A stretch of DNA of 33,720 nt from Hyphomicrobium sp. (GCA_002928955.1 PERT01000039.1:1-33720), one strand, 5' to 3'; shown: positions 17,265 through 25,721, numbered from the stretch's first letter. Notes: a model not told the origin generated them from the sequence alone. Numbers and translations are program-made.

Positions 17265-18890
17265 TTAGTAGACGTCGGCCTGATAGCGGTTTGCGGCCTT
17301 CAATTCTGCGATGAAGTCCCGCGCCGCCGCGGGACTCAACCGGCCATGCTCGGTTGCGATGTCAGCGAGCGCGGTATCCACATCCTTGGCCATGCGCTTG
17401 GCATCGCCGCAGACGTAGACATGGGCGCCCTCTCGAAGCCAAGCCCAAAGTTCCGAGCCCGCCTCCCGCATCCGATCCTGCACATAAACCTTCTGAGCGC
17501 CATCCCGCGACCAAGCAGTCGAAAGTCGGGTGAGCGTGCCCTTGGCAACAAACCGCTCGATTTCTTCGCGATAGAAGAAATCCGTTGCTTCGCGCTGGTG
17601 CCCGAAGAATAGCCACGTCCTCCCGCGGGCCTTGGATGCGTCGCGGTGCCACAGGAACGAGCGGAACGGGGCCAGGCCGGTGCCGGGGCCGATCATGATG
17701 ACCGGCGTGTCTGGGTCGGCGGGCAAGCTGAAACCATGCGCTTTCTGCACATAGACTTTCAGCGCCGTGCCGACCTCCAGCCGGTCGGCGAAGTAAGTCG
17801 AAGCGACACCGAGCCGCCGCCGCTTGCCGATATCATAGCGCACGGTGTCGATGGTCAAGTGTAGCTCGCCGGGCGTGGCCAGCGGCGACGACGAGATCGA
17901 ATAGAGGCGCGGCTGCAGCGGATGAAGACATTCGAGAAACGCTTCCGGATCGGGATGGACCGGTCCGAATTTCTCCAGCGCCGCCAGTACGTCCAATGTC
18001 GACGAATCGCCATCCGGGTCTTGCCCTTTCGCTAGGGCTGCGGCCTTCTTCCGGCGCGGGCCGCCGACCATGTAGGACAGGAGCTCGAACAGCATGTCCG
18101 GGGCCGTGCCGAGACAGTAGTCCTCGATCAGCGCGTCGCGGAAGGTCTTGCCGCCCACCGGAAAGTCGGCAGGTGCGTGCATCGCGGCGAGCACCGCTTC
18201 TGCGAGTGCGGGATCGTTCTTCGCGTAGACGCCGAAACTGTCGCCGGGCACATAGGCGATGTCGGATCCCGTGAGATCGAACACGACGTGGCGGGTGTCC
18301 TTATCGCTTGCTTCGCCGGTGATGCGGCGGGCGCCCTTGAACACTGCTTCGACCGGTAGGTCGCGGCTGTAGCCGGTCAAACCCCTGGTGGCGGCGGTCT
18401 CGACCGCCGTTGCCGCCGCAGGCGCAGTCGATGCGGCGGGTGCGGCCGGAGCAGCTTCGAGCAATTGCTTCAACGCCCGCGCGGTTTCCTTGCCTCCTGG
18501 AGCACATAGATTTGTCTTGGCTTCCAGCCCGCTTGCCAGCGCTTCCGCGTAGGATTCGCATTGGTAACCGCATTGGCCGCAGTTCTGCTGCGCCATGGCG
18601 GCGAACAGCTTGCGCCGCTGCGGCCGGCCTTCCGCCAACGTCATTCGCTCGGCAAGCGACATGGCCGGATCGTGCCATGGGCTTTCACCGTCGTCGCCAT
18701 CGGCGCCGCCGGCTATGGCTGTGGCCGCGGCACCCGGCAGAGCACCTGTGATTGGAGAAACCGCGGCCGCATGGTCGAGTGACAAAAGGCCCGCAAAAAA
18801 ACCGTTGAGCCAGGCGCGTTGGGCCGGATCAAACGGCGCGTTGTCCGGGATCATCGGAACTGACGGCATCACAGGGGCCTGGACGGTCAT
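17265..18890 (-). CDS. Fe-S / FAD NADPH-reductase subunit (CysJ-like, without flavodoxin domain)
   Basis: A 541-residue diflavin-reductase relative that probably passes electrons from NADPH to the NirA enzyme encoded just upstream. Residues 20-38 match the CysJ N-terminal helix. C104, C107, C111 and C129 (CGQCGYQC...CAPGG) form a CX2CX3CX17C cluster like the Fe-S domain of RnfB and corrinoid Fe-S proteins. Then come the FAD domain (R328-L-Y-S) and the NADP domain (IGPGTGLAPFR near 398, FFGHQREATDFFYREE, CGDAKRMAKDVD), ending NRYQADVY as CysJ does. The FMN flavodoxin domain of CysJ is absent and the Fe-S module takes its place. Often annotated as sulfite reductase alpha subunit; the operon argues for nitrite reduction. 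Confidence 0.88.
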   Translation of the reverse strand: MTVQAPVMPSVPMIPDNAPFDPAQRAWLNGFFAGLLSLDHAAAVSPITGALPGAAATAIAGGADGDDGESPWHDPAMSLAERMTLAEGRPQRRKLFAAMAQQNCGQCGYQCESYAEALASGLEAKTNLCAPGGKETARALKQLLEAAPAAPAASTAPAAATAVETAATRGLTGYSRDLPVEAVFKGARRITGEASDKDTRHVVFDLTGSDIAYVPGDSFGVYAKNDPALAEAVLAAMHAPADFPVGGKTFRDALIEDYCLGTAPDMLFELLSYMVGGPRRKKAAALAKGQDPDGDSSTLDVLAALEKFGPVHPDPEAFLECLHPLQPRLYSISSSPLATPGELHLTIDTVRYDIGKRRRLGVASTYFADRLEVGTALKVYVQKAHGFSLPADPDTPVIMIGPGTGLAPFRSFLWHRDASKARGRTWLFFGHQREATDFFYREEIERFVAKGTLTRLSTAWSRDGAQKVYVQDRMREAGSELWAWLREGAHVYVCGDAKRMAKDVDTALADIATEHGRLSPAAARDFIAELKAANRYQADVY

Positions 18891-18921
18891 GGTGCAAGTC
18901 TCGCTATTGAATTCCGGTCTG

Positions 18922-20721
18922 TCACGCAGCCGCCTCTACCGCTTCGATCATGAACTTGAGAGTGGCAGGCTCGGTTGCTCGCGTGAACGCCTGGAAGGTC
19001 TGTTGTTTGCCAGTCCGGTTGGCGAGATAGGCCTTCAACATGCGCTCGATCAATGGTGGGCAATCCTCGACCTTCACGTCGCGATAAAGCTCGTGTGCGA
19101 TTTTGGCGTCCGGTCCGAAGCCGCCGCCAACATGCACGTGAAAGCCTTCCACGGTATCCTCGCTGTCGGGGGCGGCCGGTACGCGGCACGCGATGAGGCC
19201 GATGTCCCCGATATAGTGCTGGGCGCAGCTGTGATGGCATCCGGTCAAATGGACGTTGATCGGGCCATCTAGCGCTACGCGTGGCTCGACCCATTCGGCG
19301 ATCGCTTTTGCTGTGCGCTTGGTGTCGGCTGCCGCGAATTTGCAGCTCGGACTACCCGTACACGCGACAAGACCAGCGCGCACGCTTGACGCTATCGACG
19401 TCAGCCCGAGCGCGTTCAAGCGCGCCTCGACTTTACGGGCCTGATGACCATCAACGCCGGAAATGAGCAGGTTCTGCCATACGGTCAGCCGTATATCACC
19501 ATCGCCGAGTTCATTCGAGATCCGAGCGAGCCCGCGCATTTGTTCGGACGTCAGCCTGCCGCCATCGAGCACCACTCCAACCCAGACCTTGCCGGGCTGC
19601 ACTTGCGGATGGATGCCGACGTGCGCTTGGCGGTTCTGCTGAATGGGCGCCACTACATGCGCATCGTCGAGCCGCGCCATTGGCCAGCCGAGTTTGGTCT
19701 CCACCGCAGCAAGAAACGCATCGAAGCCCATCGAATCGAGAACGTACTTGAGCCGTGCTTTCTTACGGTCGGTGCGGTCGCCCAAGTCCGTGTACACACG
19801 CACGATCGCATCTGCGACGGCCGTCGCGTCCGCGGGTCGCACATAGACGCCCGTGGGCCGGGCGAAATCCCTGTGACCGGTAATGCCTCCGAGACCAAGT
19901 CGGAACCACACCCCGGGCTCCACGCTAGCACTGTCCTTCACAGTCACCGCCGTGAAAGCGATGTCGTTGGTATCCTCGAGTACAGGGATTGCGCCGCCGC
20001 CGTCGAACGCCACGTTGAACTTGCGCGGCAGCCCGTAGAGCGCGCGATCATTGAGGATGTGGTGATGCCATTGTCGCGCATAGGGCCGCGTGTCGATGAG
20101 CTCAACCGCGTCGATGCCGGCCGTCGCCGAGCCCGTCACGTTGCGGATGTTGTCGGCACCAGATCCTTTACAGACGAGGCCGATGTCGGCCAAGGCCTCG
20201 ATCATCGGCACCGCGTGCTCGGCTGTGATCTCGCGGATCTGCAGGTTTGCGCGCGTGGTGACGTGGCTGTAGCCGCCGCCATGAGCATCTGCGATATCGG
20301 CAACCTTGCCGAACTGCCACGCCGAGAGAATGCCATTGGCGATCCTCAGCCGGCACATGAAGCTGTCCTGGGCAGGCGCGACATAGAACAGCCCATGGAA
20401 CCGCCAACGAAAGTTGTCGACGCCCTTCGGATACTGTCCGGCGGAGGTCTCTGCCTTCAACCGTGTGTAGGCATCGAACGGATGTTCTTCGCGTTTGGCT
20501 TTTTCCTCGCTGGCGAGCTTGCTTCCGGACGCCTCGGCGCGCGCCATCGCGGAAATGTGCGGCGCGTCTGGCCCGCTCGGCGTCGCAGAACCGCCTCCTG
20601 CCTGGGCACCAGTCACGCAGCCGAGCGGCTTTAGCCCGTGGGCCGTTCGTCCGGCCTGCACGCCAGACACAAAGCCCTCAAGATACCGCCTTTGTTCGTC
20701 GTTGAAATCCTGCCCACTCAT
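18922..20721 (-). CDS. nirA: NirA-type siroheme nitrite (or sulfite) reductase
   Basis: A 599-residue siroheme/[4Fe-4S] enzyme reducing nitrite to ammonium by six electrons. The cluster and siroheme ligands are C454, C460 (CTGSPSC), C495 and C499 (GCHHSC). The two ferredoxin-like half-domains and siroheme-binding repeats are present (THVTTRANLQIREI-like block in the N-terminal half, LTVWQNLLISG in the C-terminal half). The N-terminus (FNDEQRRYLEGFVSGVQAG) resembles that of the downstream flavoprotein. Sulfite reductase cannot be excluded by motif alone, but cotranscription with nrt genes favours nitrite. The ATG overlaps the stop of the ABC ATPase gene (ATGA, 20718-20721). Confidence 0.9.
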   Translation of the reverse strand: MSGQDFNDEQRRYLEGFVSGVQAGRTAHGLKPLGCVTGAQAGGGSATPSGPDAPHISAMARAEASGSKLASEEKAKREEHPFDAYTRLKAETSAGQYPKGVDNFRWRFHGLFYVAPAQDSFMCRLRIANGILSAWQFGKVADIADAHGGGYSHVTTRANLQIREITAEHAVPMIEALADIGLVCKGSGADNIRNVTGSATAGIDAVELIDTRPYARQWHHHILNDRALYGLPRKFNVAFDGGGAIPVLEDTNDIAFTAVTVKDSASVEPGVWFRLGLGGITGHRDFARPTGVYVRPADATAVADAIVRVYTDLGDRTDRKKARLKYVLDSMGFDAFLAAVETKLGWPMARLDDAHVVAPIQQNRQAHVGIHPQVQPGKVWVGVVLDGGRLTSEQMRGLARISNELGDGDIRLTVWQNLLISGVDGHQARKVEARLNALGLTSIASSVRAGLVACTGSPSCKFAAADTKRTAKAIAEWVEPRVALDGPINVHLTGCHHSCAQHYIGDIGLIACRVPAAPDSEDTVEGFHVHVGGGFGPDAKIAHELYRDVKVEDCPPLIERMLKAYLANRTGKQQTFQAFTRATEPATLKFMIEAVEAAA

Positions 20722-21575
20722 TCAGCTGCCTCAACCTGCGGCGCCTTGTGCCGCGCATAGAGGAACTCAAGCACTGCTGCACGGCCGTGCACGTACTCCT
20801 TGTCTTCAACCAGGTCGAGGCGCTTGCGAGGCCGGGGCAACCTTATGTCGAGCACTTCGCCGATGGTCGCCGATGGACCATTGGTCATCATCACGATGCG
20901 GTCGGAGAGCAGTACAGCCTCGTCTACGTCGTGGGTGATCATGATGACGGTGTTGCGGAGGCGGCCGTGGATGTCCATGACCGAATCCTGCAGCTGCGCG
21001 CGTGTCAGCGCGTCGAGCGCGCCGAACGGCTCGTCCAGCAACAGCACCTTCGGCTCCATCGCCAACGCTCGTGCGATGCCGATGCGCTGCTTCATGCCGC
21101 CCGAAATCTCAGACGGACGCCGGTCCTTGGCGTGCACCATGTTGACGAGATCGAGGTTGTGCAGCACCCAGTCGTGGCGCTCGGCTTTGGATTTCAGGCC
21201 ACTGAACACCTTATCGACAGCGAGTTTCACGTTTTCGTAGCAGGTCAGCCACGGCAGCAGCGAGTGGTTCTGGAACACCACGGCGCGCTCCGGTCCCGGC
21301 TCGTTGACTTCCAGTCCTTCCAGCAGCACGGCACCGGAAGTGACGGGAGTGAGCCCGGCAATCAGGTTGAGCATCGTCGACTTGCCGCATCCCGAATGAC
21401 CGATCACGGCGACGTACTCGCCGCGTTCGATCGTCAAGTTCACGTCCGACAATACGTTGGTGGACGTACTCCCGCGGGCGAACGTCTTGTCGACCCGGTC
21501 GAGTTTGAGGAACGGCTGTCCGGCGACCTGCATGCGCGCTGTCGTATGCGTGGCGTGGTCCAAGCGAGCGATCAT
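20718..21575 (-). CDS. nrtD: nitrate/nitrite ABC transporter ATPase
   Basis: ATP-binding subunit of the NrtABD (NasFED) importer. The 285-residue protein carries Walker A GHSGCGKST, Q-loop region VVFQNHSLLPWLTCYENV, signature SGGMKQRIGIARAL, Walker B VLLLDEPFGALD and switch H in ITHDVDEAV. The NHSLLPW Q-loop neighbourhood and KVFSGLKSKAE insertion fit the nitrate/cyanate/taurine ATPase group. The ATG at 21575 follows GAGGAG at normal spacing and lies 13 bp after the permease stop; a longer frame to 21743 overlaps nrtB and is not supported. Its stop overlaps the nirA start by 4 bp. Confidence 0.93.
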   Translation of the reverse strand: MIARLDHATHTTARMQVAGQPFLKLDRVDKTFARGSTSTNVLSDVNLTIERGEYVAVIGHSGCGKSTMLNLIAGLTPVTSGAVLLEGLEVNEPGPERAVVFQNHSLLPWLTCYENVKLAVDKVFSGLKSKAERHDWVLHNLDLVNMVHAKDRRPSEISGGMKQRIGIARALAMEPKVLLLDEPFGALDALTRAQLQDSVMDIHGRLRNTVIMITHDVDEAVLLSDRIVMMTNGPSATIGEVLDIRLPRPRKRLDLVEDKEYVHGRAAVLEFLYARHKAPQVEAAE

Positions 21576-21588
21576 GGTGCGCGTCTCC

Positions 21589-22557
21589 TCAGGCGGCCGC
21601 CGTGCCGCGGGTTGCAAGTTTGCCAACGTAGGCGACGAGGCGGTCGAGCACGAACCCGACCAGCCCGATGTAGACGAGAGCAACGACGATGTCGGAGAGT
21701 TTCGACGAGTTCCACGCATCCCAGATAAAGAATCCAATTCCAACGCCGCCGGTCAACATCTCGGCCGCGACAATGGCGAGCCACGACAGGCCGATGCCAA
21801 TGCGGAGGCCGGTGAACATGTAGGGTGCCGCTGCCGGCACCATGATGCGCCAGAAGAATTCGAGCTGGTTCAGGCGGAGCACCTGCGCCACGTTGCGATA
21901 GTCCTGCGGAATATTTCGAATGCCGACCGCGGTGTTGATGATCACCGGCCAGATTGCCGTGATGAAAATCACGAAAATCGCGGACGGATTGGCGTCGCGA
22001 AACGCGGCGAGCGAAATCGGCAGCCAGGCCAGCGGCGGCACGGTGCGCAGCACCTGGAAAATGGGATCGAGGCCGCGCATGGCCCACTGGCTCTGTCCGA
22101 CAAGACAGCCCAGTCCTATGCCGACCACTGCCGCCAGCCCGAAGCCGACGGCGACACGCTGTAGCGACGTCAGCACACGCCAGCCAAGCCCCAAATCCTG
22201 CGGGCCGGCAACGAAGAACGGGTTGAGAATGAGGTCTTGGGATTCAGCCCATATTTTGGTCGGCGCTGGCAACGACGACTTGGGGCTGGCGCAGGCGAGT
22301 TCCCACACCAAGAGCAGGGCCAGGACGACCAGTACCGGAGGAACAACCGCCGTACCGATCCACTCCAGCGACCGGGCAGCCCAGCCGGCTCGCGCCGGCC
22401 TCGTCGCGATTGGCTTGGCGGCAGATGGATTGGTGGGCCGCGTTTCGATCGTTGCAACGGGCGCGACCGCAGCCGCCCCGACCAACGCCGATACCGACGC
22501 CGGCAGCGCCCCTGCCGGTGTTGCGATCAGTGGCTCCCGTACCGCAAGCTGCTGCAT
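21589..22557 (-). CDS. nrtB: nitrate/nitrite ABC transporter permease
   Basis: Inner-membrane permease of the nitrate importer. It has a short cytosolic N-terminus, a first helix (VVPPVLVVLALLLVWELA), further helices, and the ATPase-contact EAA-type loop in the segment FFWRIMVPAAAPYMFTGLRI. The ORF is open to a GTG at 22635, and ATGs at 22584 and 22572 are possible. I chose the ATG at 22557 because GGAG (22567-22564 on the minus strand) lies exactly 6 nt upstream, giving 322 residues; the others lack a clear ribosome site. A hairpin separates it from nrtA. Confidence 0.88.
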   Translation of the reverse strand: MQQLAVREPLIATPAGALPASVSALVGAAAVAPVATIETRPTNPSAAKPIATRPARAGWAARSLEWIGTAVVPPVLVVLALLLVWELACASPKSSLPAPTKIWAESQDLILNPFFVAGPQDLGLGWRVLTSLQRVAVGFGLAAVVGIGLGCLVGQSQWAMRGLDPIFQVLRTVPPLAWLPISLAAFRDANPSAIFVIFITAIWPVIINTAVGIRNIPQDYRNVAQVLRLNQLEFFWRIMVPAAAPYMFTGLRIGIGLSWLAIVAAEMLTGGVGIGFFIWDAWNSSKLSDIVVALVYIGLVGFVLDRLVAYVGKLATRGTAAA

Positions 22558-22643
22558 TGTGTGCTCCATGACATTGTCATTCATGCCGGCCCAATTGCGG
22601 GTCCTGAAATCGGCTTGCCTTGGTCGTCCACTCACACGACAGG

Positions 22644-22678
22644 CCTTCAGCGGCGGGCCGGAATAGCCGGCCGGAAGG
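22644..22678 (-). promoter_or_regulatory. intercistronic hairpin between nrtA and nrtB
   Basis: GGCCGG (22656-22661) pairs with CCGGCC (22667-22672) across a 5-nt loop, and CCTTC (22644-22648) can pair with GAAGG (22674-22678). Such hairpins after binding-protein genes often stabilise the upstream mRNA or attenuate readthrough. That would give more binding protein than permease; the function here is inference. Confidence 0.5.
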
Positions 22679-22691
22679 CGCTGCGGCGTGA

Positions 22692-24002
22692 TCAGGCGAT
22701 CCGCTTGATGCCGAGCGATTTGAGGTAGCCCAACGGATCGGCCGGATCGAACACCTTGCCGTCGAAGAACTTTTCTGGTCCGCGGCTGTCGCCTGAGGGC
22801 ATGTCCTTAAGTCCGAGGCCCTTGGCTGCGGTAAGCCAGAGGTCGGAGCGATTGGTCTTGTCGACCAGCGCCTTGATGTCGGTATCAGGCGGGAACTTGC
22901 CCCAGCGGATGTTCTCGGTGACGAACCACGTGTCGAGGCTCTTCCAAGGGTAGGAGACCGAGCCGTTCTCTCCCCAGAATTTCATCAACAGGTTGGTGCC
23001 CTTGGCGACTTTCCCGCGGCCATAGTTGATGTCGCCCTTGAGGCGACCGATGATGTCGGGAACGGGCACGTTGAACCACTGGCGGCGGCCGATGATCTCG
23101 GCCATCTCCTGCTTGTTCTCCATCTTCTCGCACCATATCTGGGCCTCCATCGTCGCCATCATGATGGCGAGCGCGGCCTTGGGGTTGGCGTCGACCCAAT
23201 CGGCGCGCATTCCGAGCACCTTCTCGGGATGCTTGAACCAGATTTCGCCGGTGGTGGCGGCGGTGAAGCCGATGTCCTGGTTGACGAGTTGCTCGTTCCA
23301 GGGCTCGCCGACGCAGAACGCGTCCATGGTGCCGACTTTCATGTTGGCCACCATCTGCGGCGGCGGCACGACGATCGTCGAGATATCCTTGTCCGGGTCT
23401 ATGCCTCCAGCGGCGAGCCAGTAGCGAATCCACAGGTCGTGCGTGCCGCCTGGGAAGGTCATGGCCGCCTTCACTTCCTTGCCGGCTGCCTTTTTCTTGG
23501 CGAACGCCTCCTTCAGCGCCGAGCAGTCGGTGCCGACGGGCAAGTCCTTGTACTCATTGGAGACCGACAGCCCCTGGCAATCCTCGTTGAGGCGCAGCAG
23601 TGTATACATTGGCAATGGCTGGTTGTTCTGCATCACCTTGCCGGTGCCGTAGAGATACGGCTTGGGGCTCAGGATGTGGCCGCCGTCGATGCCGTTGGCC
23701 TTGGTGCCGAGCGCCATGTTGTCGCGCGTCGCGCCCCACGAAGCCTGCTTCAGGATCTCCATGTCAGGGAGCCCGTATTTTGCGTAGATCCCCTTTTCCT
23801 TGGCGATGACGAGCGGAGCGGCGTCGGTGAGTGCGATGTAGCCGAGCTTGGTGCCTTTGACCTCGGGGCCTGCGCCTTGAGCAAACGCGCCACTCGGAAA
23901 CGCTGTCTTAATGGCCGTAGCGAGAGCAGCCGTCGACGACATCTGCAGGACTCGGCGGCGCGTCAGGCTGGAATCGGCGCTCAAGGTCGTGGTGCGCGAC
24001 AT
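22692..24002 (-). CDS. nrtA: nitrate/nitrite-binding protein of ABC importer, Tat-exported
   Basis: Periplasmic (or membrane-anchored) solute receptor, NrtA/NasF family. The mature 436-residue-frame protein starts MSRTTTLSAD and has a twin-arginine signal SSLTRRRVLQM (residues 11-21) with likely cleavage after AFA near residue 41. Family blocks include KLGYIALTDAAPLVIAKEKG, SWGATRDNM, FPGGTHDLWIRYWLAAGGIDP, VGEPWNEQLV and the C-terminal RSDLW. The ATG at 24002 follows GGGGAG about 9 nt upstream; the frame stays open to 24347 but that part is AT-rich leader. First gene of the six-gene assimilation operon. Confidence 0.94.
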   Translation of the reverse strand: MSRTTTLSADSSLTRRRVLQMSSTAALATAIKTAFPSGAFAQGAGPEVKGTKLGYIALTDAAPLVIAKEKGIYAKYGLPDMEILKQASWGATRDNMALGTKANGIDGGHILSPKPYLYGTGKVMQNNQPLPMYTLLRLNEDCQGLSVSNEYKDLPVGTDCSALKEAFAKKKAAGKEVKAAMTFPGGTHDLWIRYWLAAGGIDPDKDISTIVVPPPQMVANMKVGTMDAFCVGEPWNEQLVNQDIGFTAATTGEIWFKHPEKVLGMRADWVDANPKAALAIMMATMEAQIWCEKMENKQEMAEIIGRRQWFNVPVPDIIGRLKGDINYGRGKVAKGTNLLMKFWGENGSVSYPWKSLDTWFVTENIRWGKFPPDTDIKALVDKTNRSDLWLTAAKGLGLKDMPSGDSRGPEKFFDGKVFDPADPLGYLKSLGIKRIA

Positions 24003-24077
24003 GCGTGGCAAGCTCCCCTCGATCGACAATTTTTCTCGCAACCGCCATTCGCCGAATGACGGTTTCGCGATACAAGA

Positions 24078-24093
24078 AACAAGAAGCGTGCCA
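24078..24093 (-). promoter_or_regulatory. candidate sigma-54 (-24/-12) promoter of the nrt operon
   Basis: On the minus strand TGGCACG-CTTC-TTGTT matches the RpoN consensus TGGCACG-N4-TTGCW except for GT in place of GC at the -12 end, with the required GG-N10-GT spacing. Transcription would begin near 24067, about 65 nt before the nrtA ATG. Sigma-54 control of nitrate assimilation is well known in proteobacteria. Confidence 0.65.
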
Positions 24094-24166
24094 AGTAAAA
24101 ATTCAAATAAAAGCGTTATAAAACAACATGTTGATAGTTTGATCAAAAAATAGACAGCACGGAATT

Positions 24167-24183
24167 TGCATAAAAAGTATGCG
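24167..24183. promoter_or_regulatory. candidate NtrC-type enhancer site
   Basis: TGCATAAAAAGTATGCG is an inverted repeat (GCATA-N5-TATGC) with the GC-N11-GC spacing of NtrC operators. It lies about 75-90 bp upstream of the candidate -24 element, in an AT-rich leader. Nearby at 24124-24133 is a perfect 10-bp palindrome CAACATGTTG that could be another factor's site. Confidence 0.5.
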
Positions 24184-24255
24184 CCTGACAGCTTTTCTTG
24201 CAGTGCAGCATTTGGGCCGTCAGTTCCGCTCGCGAAGCAGAAGTTAACGTCCAGC

Positions 24256-25476
24256 TCACGGTCCGGCGTCCTGCCAGCCATAAAGCCAATCATAGGCAGC
24301 CATGATGCTCGCGCCACCGAGAGCTCGCATCGCCGTGTTGCGGGCAATGGCTAAGCCTCCGCCCAGGTGAAACATCTGACCATTTCGGCGCGAGGCGTGG
24401 GCGACACGGGCGATACGGGAGAGGCGAGCGCGCTGATAGCGGGCGAATGCGGATGCGACGTCGCCAGGCGAGGCGGCGAGTTCGCGGGCGATGACGGCGG
24501 CGTCTTCCAGGGCCATCACACCGCCCTGGGCGAGGAACGGCAGGATTGGATGAGCGGCATCGCCCAGCAGGGCAACAAGCCCGTCACTGATACGCTTTGG
24601 AGGCGGCAGCGTATGCAGCGACCAACTGCGCCAGCCCGCGGCCGCCTCGAGCAAACGGTTGAGCTGAGGATTGAAAGTCCGCGTCCGGTCCAGCACCCGC
24701 GCCGCCGTCAGCGATTGGCTCCAATCACGGTTCGCCTCGGTCGCGGTTGCGATTACCACAACCGCGATTTCGCGTCCGCCTCGAACCGGGTAGTGCACGA
24801 CGTGCGCGCCTGGCGCAAGCCAAACGAAGGTTGTCTCGGCGCGCAGGCTTGGAGGGGCGTCGCATGTCGAGACAATCGCACGGGCTGCGCTGCGGTTGTC
24901 GAAACGCGGCGGCGCGACATCGAACATTGTCGATCTGAAGTCCGACCAGAGTCCATCGGCAGCGATGAGGCCGCGGCCTTCTGCGCCGGACAGTGCCGGA
25001 GTTGTGGGTGCTGACCCGCTAGAACGCATCTCAACCGCGACGCCATTCGCGGTGCGACCCAATTTGCAGGCCGCGGCGTTCAGCGTGATTGTGATGAGCG
25101 GGCTGGCTTCGGCGTTCGAGAGCAGGGCCCGGTGGAGGTCACTGCGGTGGGCAACCCAGTACGGGCTGCCGTGGCGCGCGGCGATCCAAGGGCCGAGCGG
25201 CAGTTCAACGATTGAGCGGGCCGTTTCCCCAGCGAGAACGCGGATCGAGGCGGGCCGGGCAACATGCGGCGACAGCGCCTCTGCGAGGCCGAGTTCGGTG
25301 AGGATGCGGGTTCCGTTGGGCCCGATCTGAATACCGGCACCCTCTGCTGCGAAAGCCGGCCGGCTTTCGAGTACGTGGCTCGCAATTCCTCGACGAGCCA
25401 GCGCCAGTGCGGTTGCCAGTCCTCCAATACCACCGCCTGCGATGAGGATAGGGCCATGGCGCGGATTGCGGGTCAA
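24256..25476 (-). CDS. FAD-dependent monooxygenase, UbiH/salicylate-hydroxylase type
   Basis: A 406-residue flavoprotein aromatic hydroxylase family member. It has the N-terminal dinucleotide fold GGGIGGLATALALARRG, the mid-protein block AADGLWSDFRS and the FAD-ribityl motif LLGDAAHPILPFLAQGG, all intact. The substrate is not readable from sequence; salicylate, 6-hydroxynicotinate and ubiquinone-ring hydroxylases share this pattern. Around residues 154-167 there is an insert-like stretch (SAPTTPALSGAEG) before the conserved GLIAADG, possibly derived from a short dispersed repeat. It starts 2 bp after the stop of the zinc-finger gene, so the two form an operon. Its 3' end is 253 bp from nrtA. 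Confidence 0.88.
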   Translation of the reverse strand: MTRNPRHGPILIAGGGIGGLATALALARRGIASHVLESRPAFAAEGAGIQIGPNGTRILTELGLAEALSPHVARPASIRVLAGETARSIVELPLGPWIAARHGSPYWVAHRSDLHRALLSNAEASPLITITLNAAACKLGRTANGVAVEMRSSGSAPTTPALSGAEGRGLIAADGLWSDFRSTMFDVAPPRFDNRSAARAIVSTCDAPPSLRAETTFVWLAPGAHVVHYPVRGGREIAVVVIATATEANRDWSQSLTAARVLDRTRTFNPQLNRLLEAAAGWRSWSLHTLPPPKRISDGLVALLGDAAHPILPFLAQGGVMALEDAAVIARELAASPGDVASAFARYQRARLSRIARVAHASRRNGQMFHLGGGLAIARNTAMRALGGASIMAAYDWLYGWQDAGP

Positions 25477-25478
25477 CG

Positions 25479-25721
25479 TCAGGCAAACTCGTTTACGACC
25501 GCGTTCTTGGGGTCGCTTTCCGCTTCGCCCAGACGCGGATCAAAGAGATAAAGCGTGGAGCAGTAGGGGCAAAGAACTTGTGCGTCTTGGCCCATGTCGA
25601 GATAGACATGCGGGTGATCGAAAGGTGGCCGCGCGCCCATGCATTTGAACTCCTTGACGCCGACAAAGACTTTCTCGGCGCCGGAATCGTTGGCAAGGTG
25701 AGGTACCAGATGACCGGCCAT
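25479..25721 (-). CDS. CHCC-type zinc-finger protein (NDUFS6-like)
   Basis: An 80-residue protein with a zf-CHCC domain: FKCMGA, then PPFDHPHVYLDMG, then VLCPYCSTLYLFDP. The expected zinc ligands are one Cys, one His and the CPYC pair, as in mitochondrial complex I subunit NDUFS6 and its bacterial homologues. Start: ATG at 25721 with AGGA upstream; a GTG at 25727 lies too close to that ribosome site. Two bp separate it from the monooxygenase gene. Its role in bacteria is not established. Confidence 0.88.
   Translation of the reverse strand: MAGHLVPHLANDSGAEKVFVGVKEFKCMGARPPFDHPHVYLDMGQDAQVLCPYCSTLYLFDPRLGEAESDPKNAVVNEFA

Noticed and set aside
19444-20634. 396-residue plus-strand frame opposite nirA
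   Set aside because: Antisense to NirA, whose siroheme ligands are intact; composition is that of a shadow frame.
20748-21728. 326-residue plus-strand frame opposite nrtD
   Set aside because: Antisense to a complete ABC ATPase; His/Arg-rich shadow without domains.
24003-24347. N-terminal extension of nrtA
   Set aside because: AT-rich leader with promoter-like motifs; the Tat signal requires the start at 24002.
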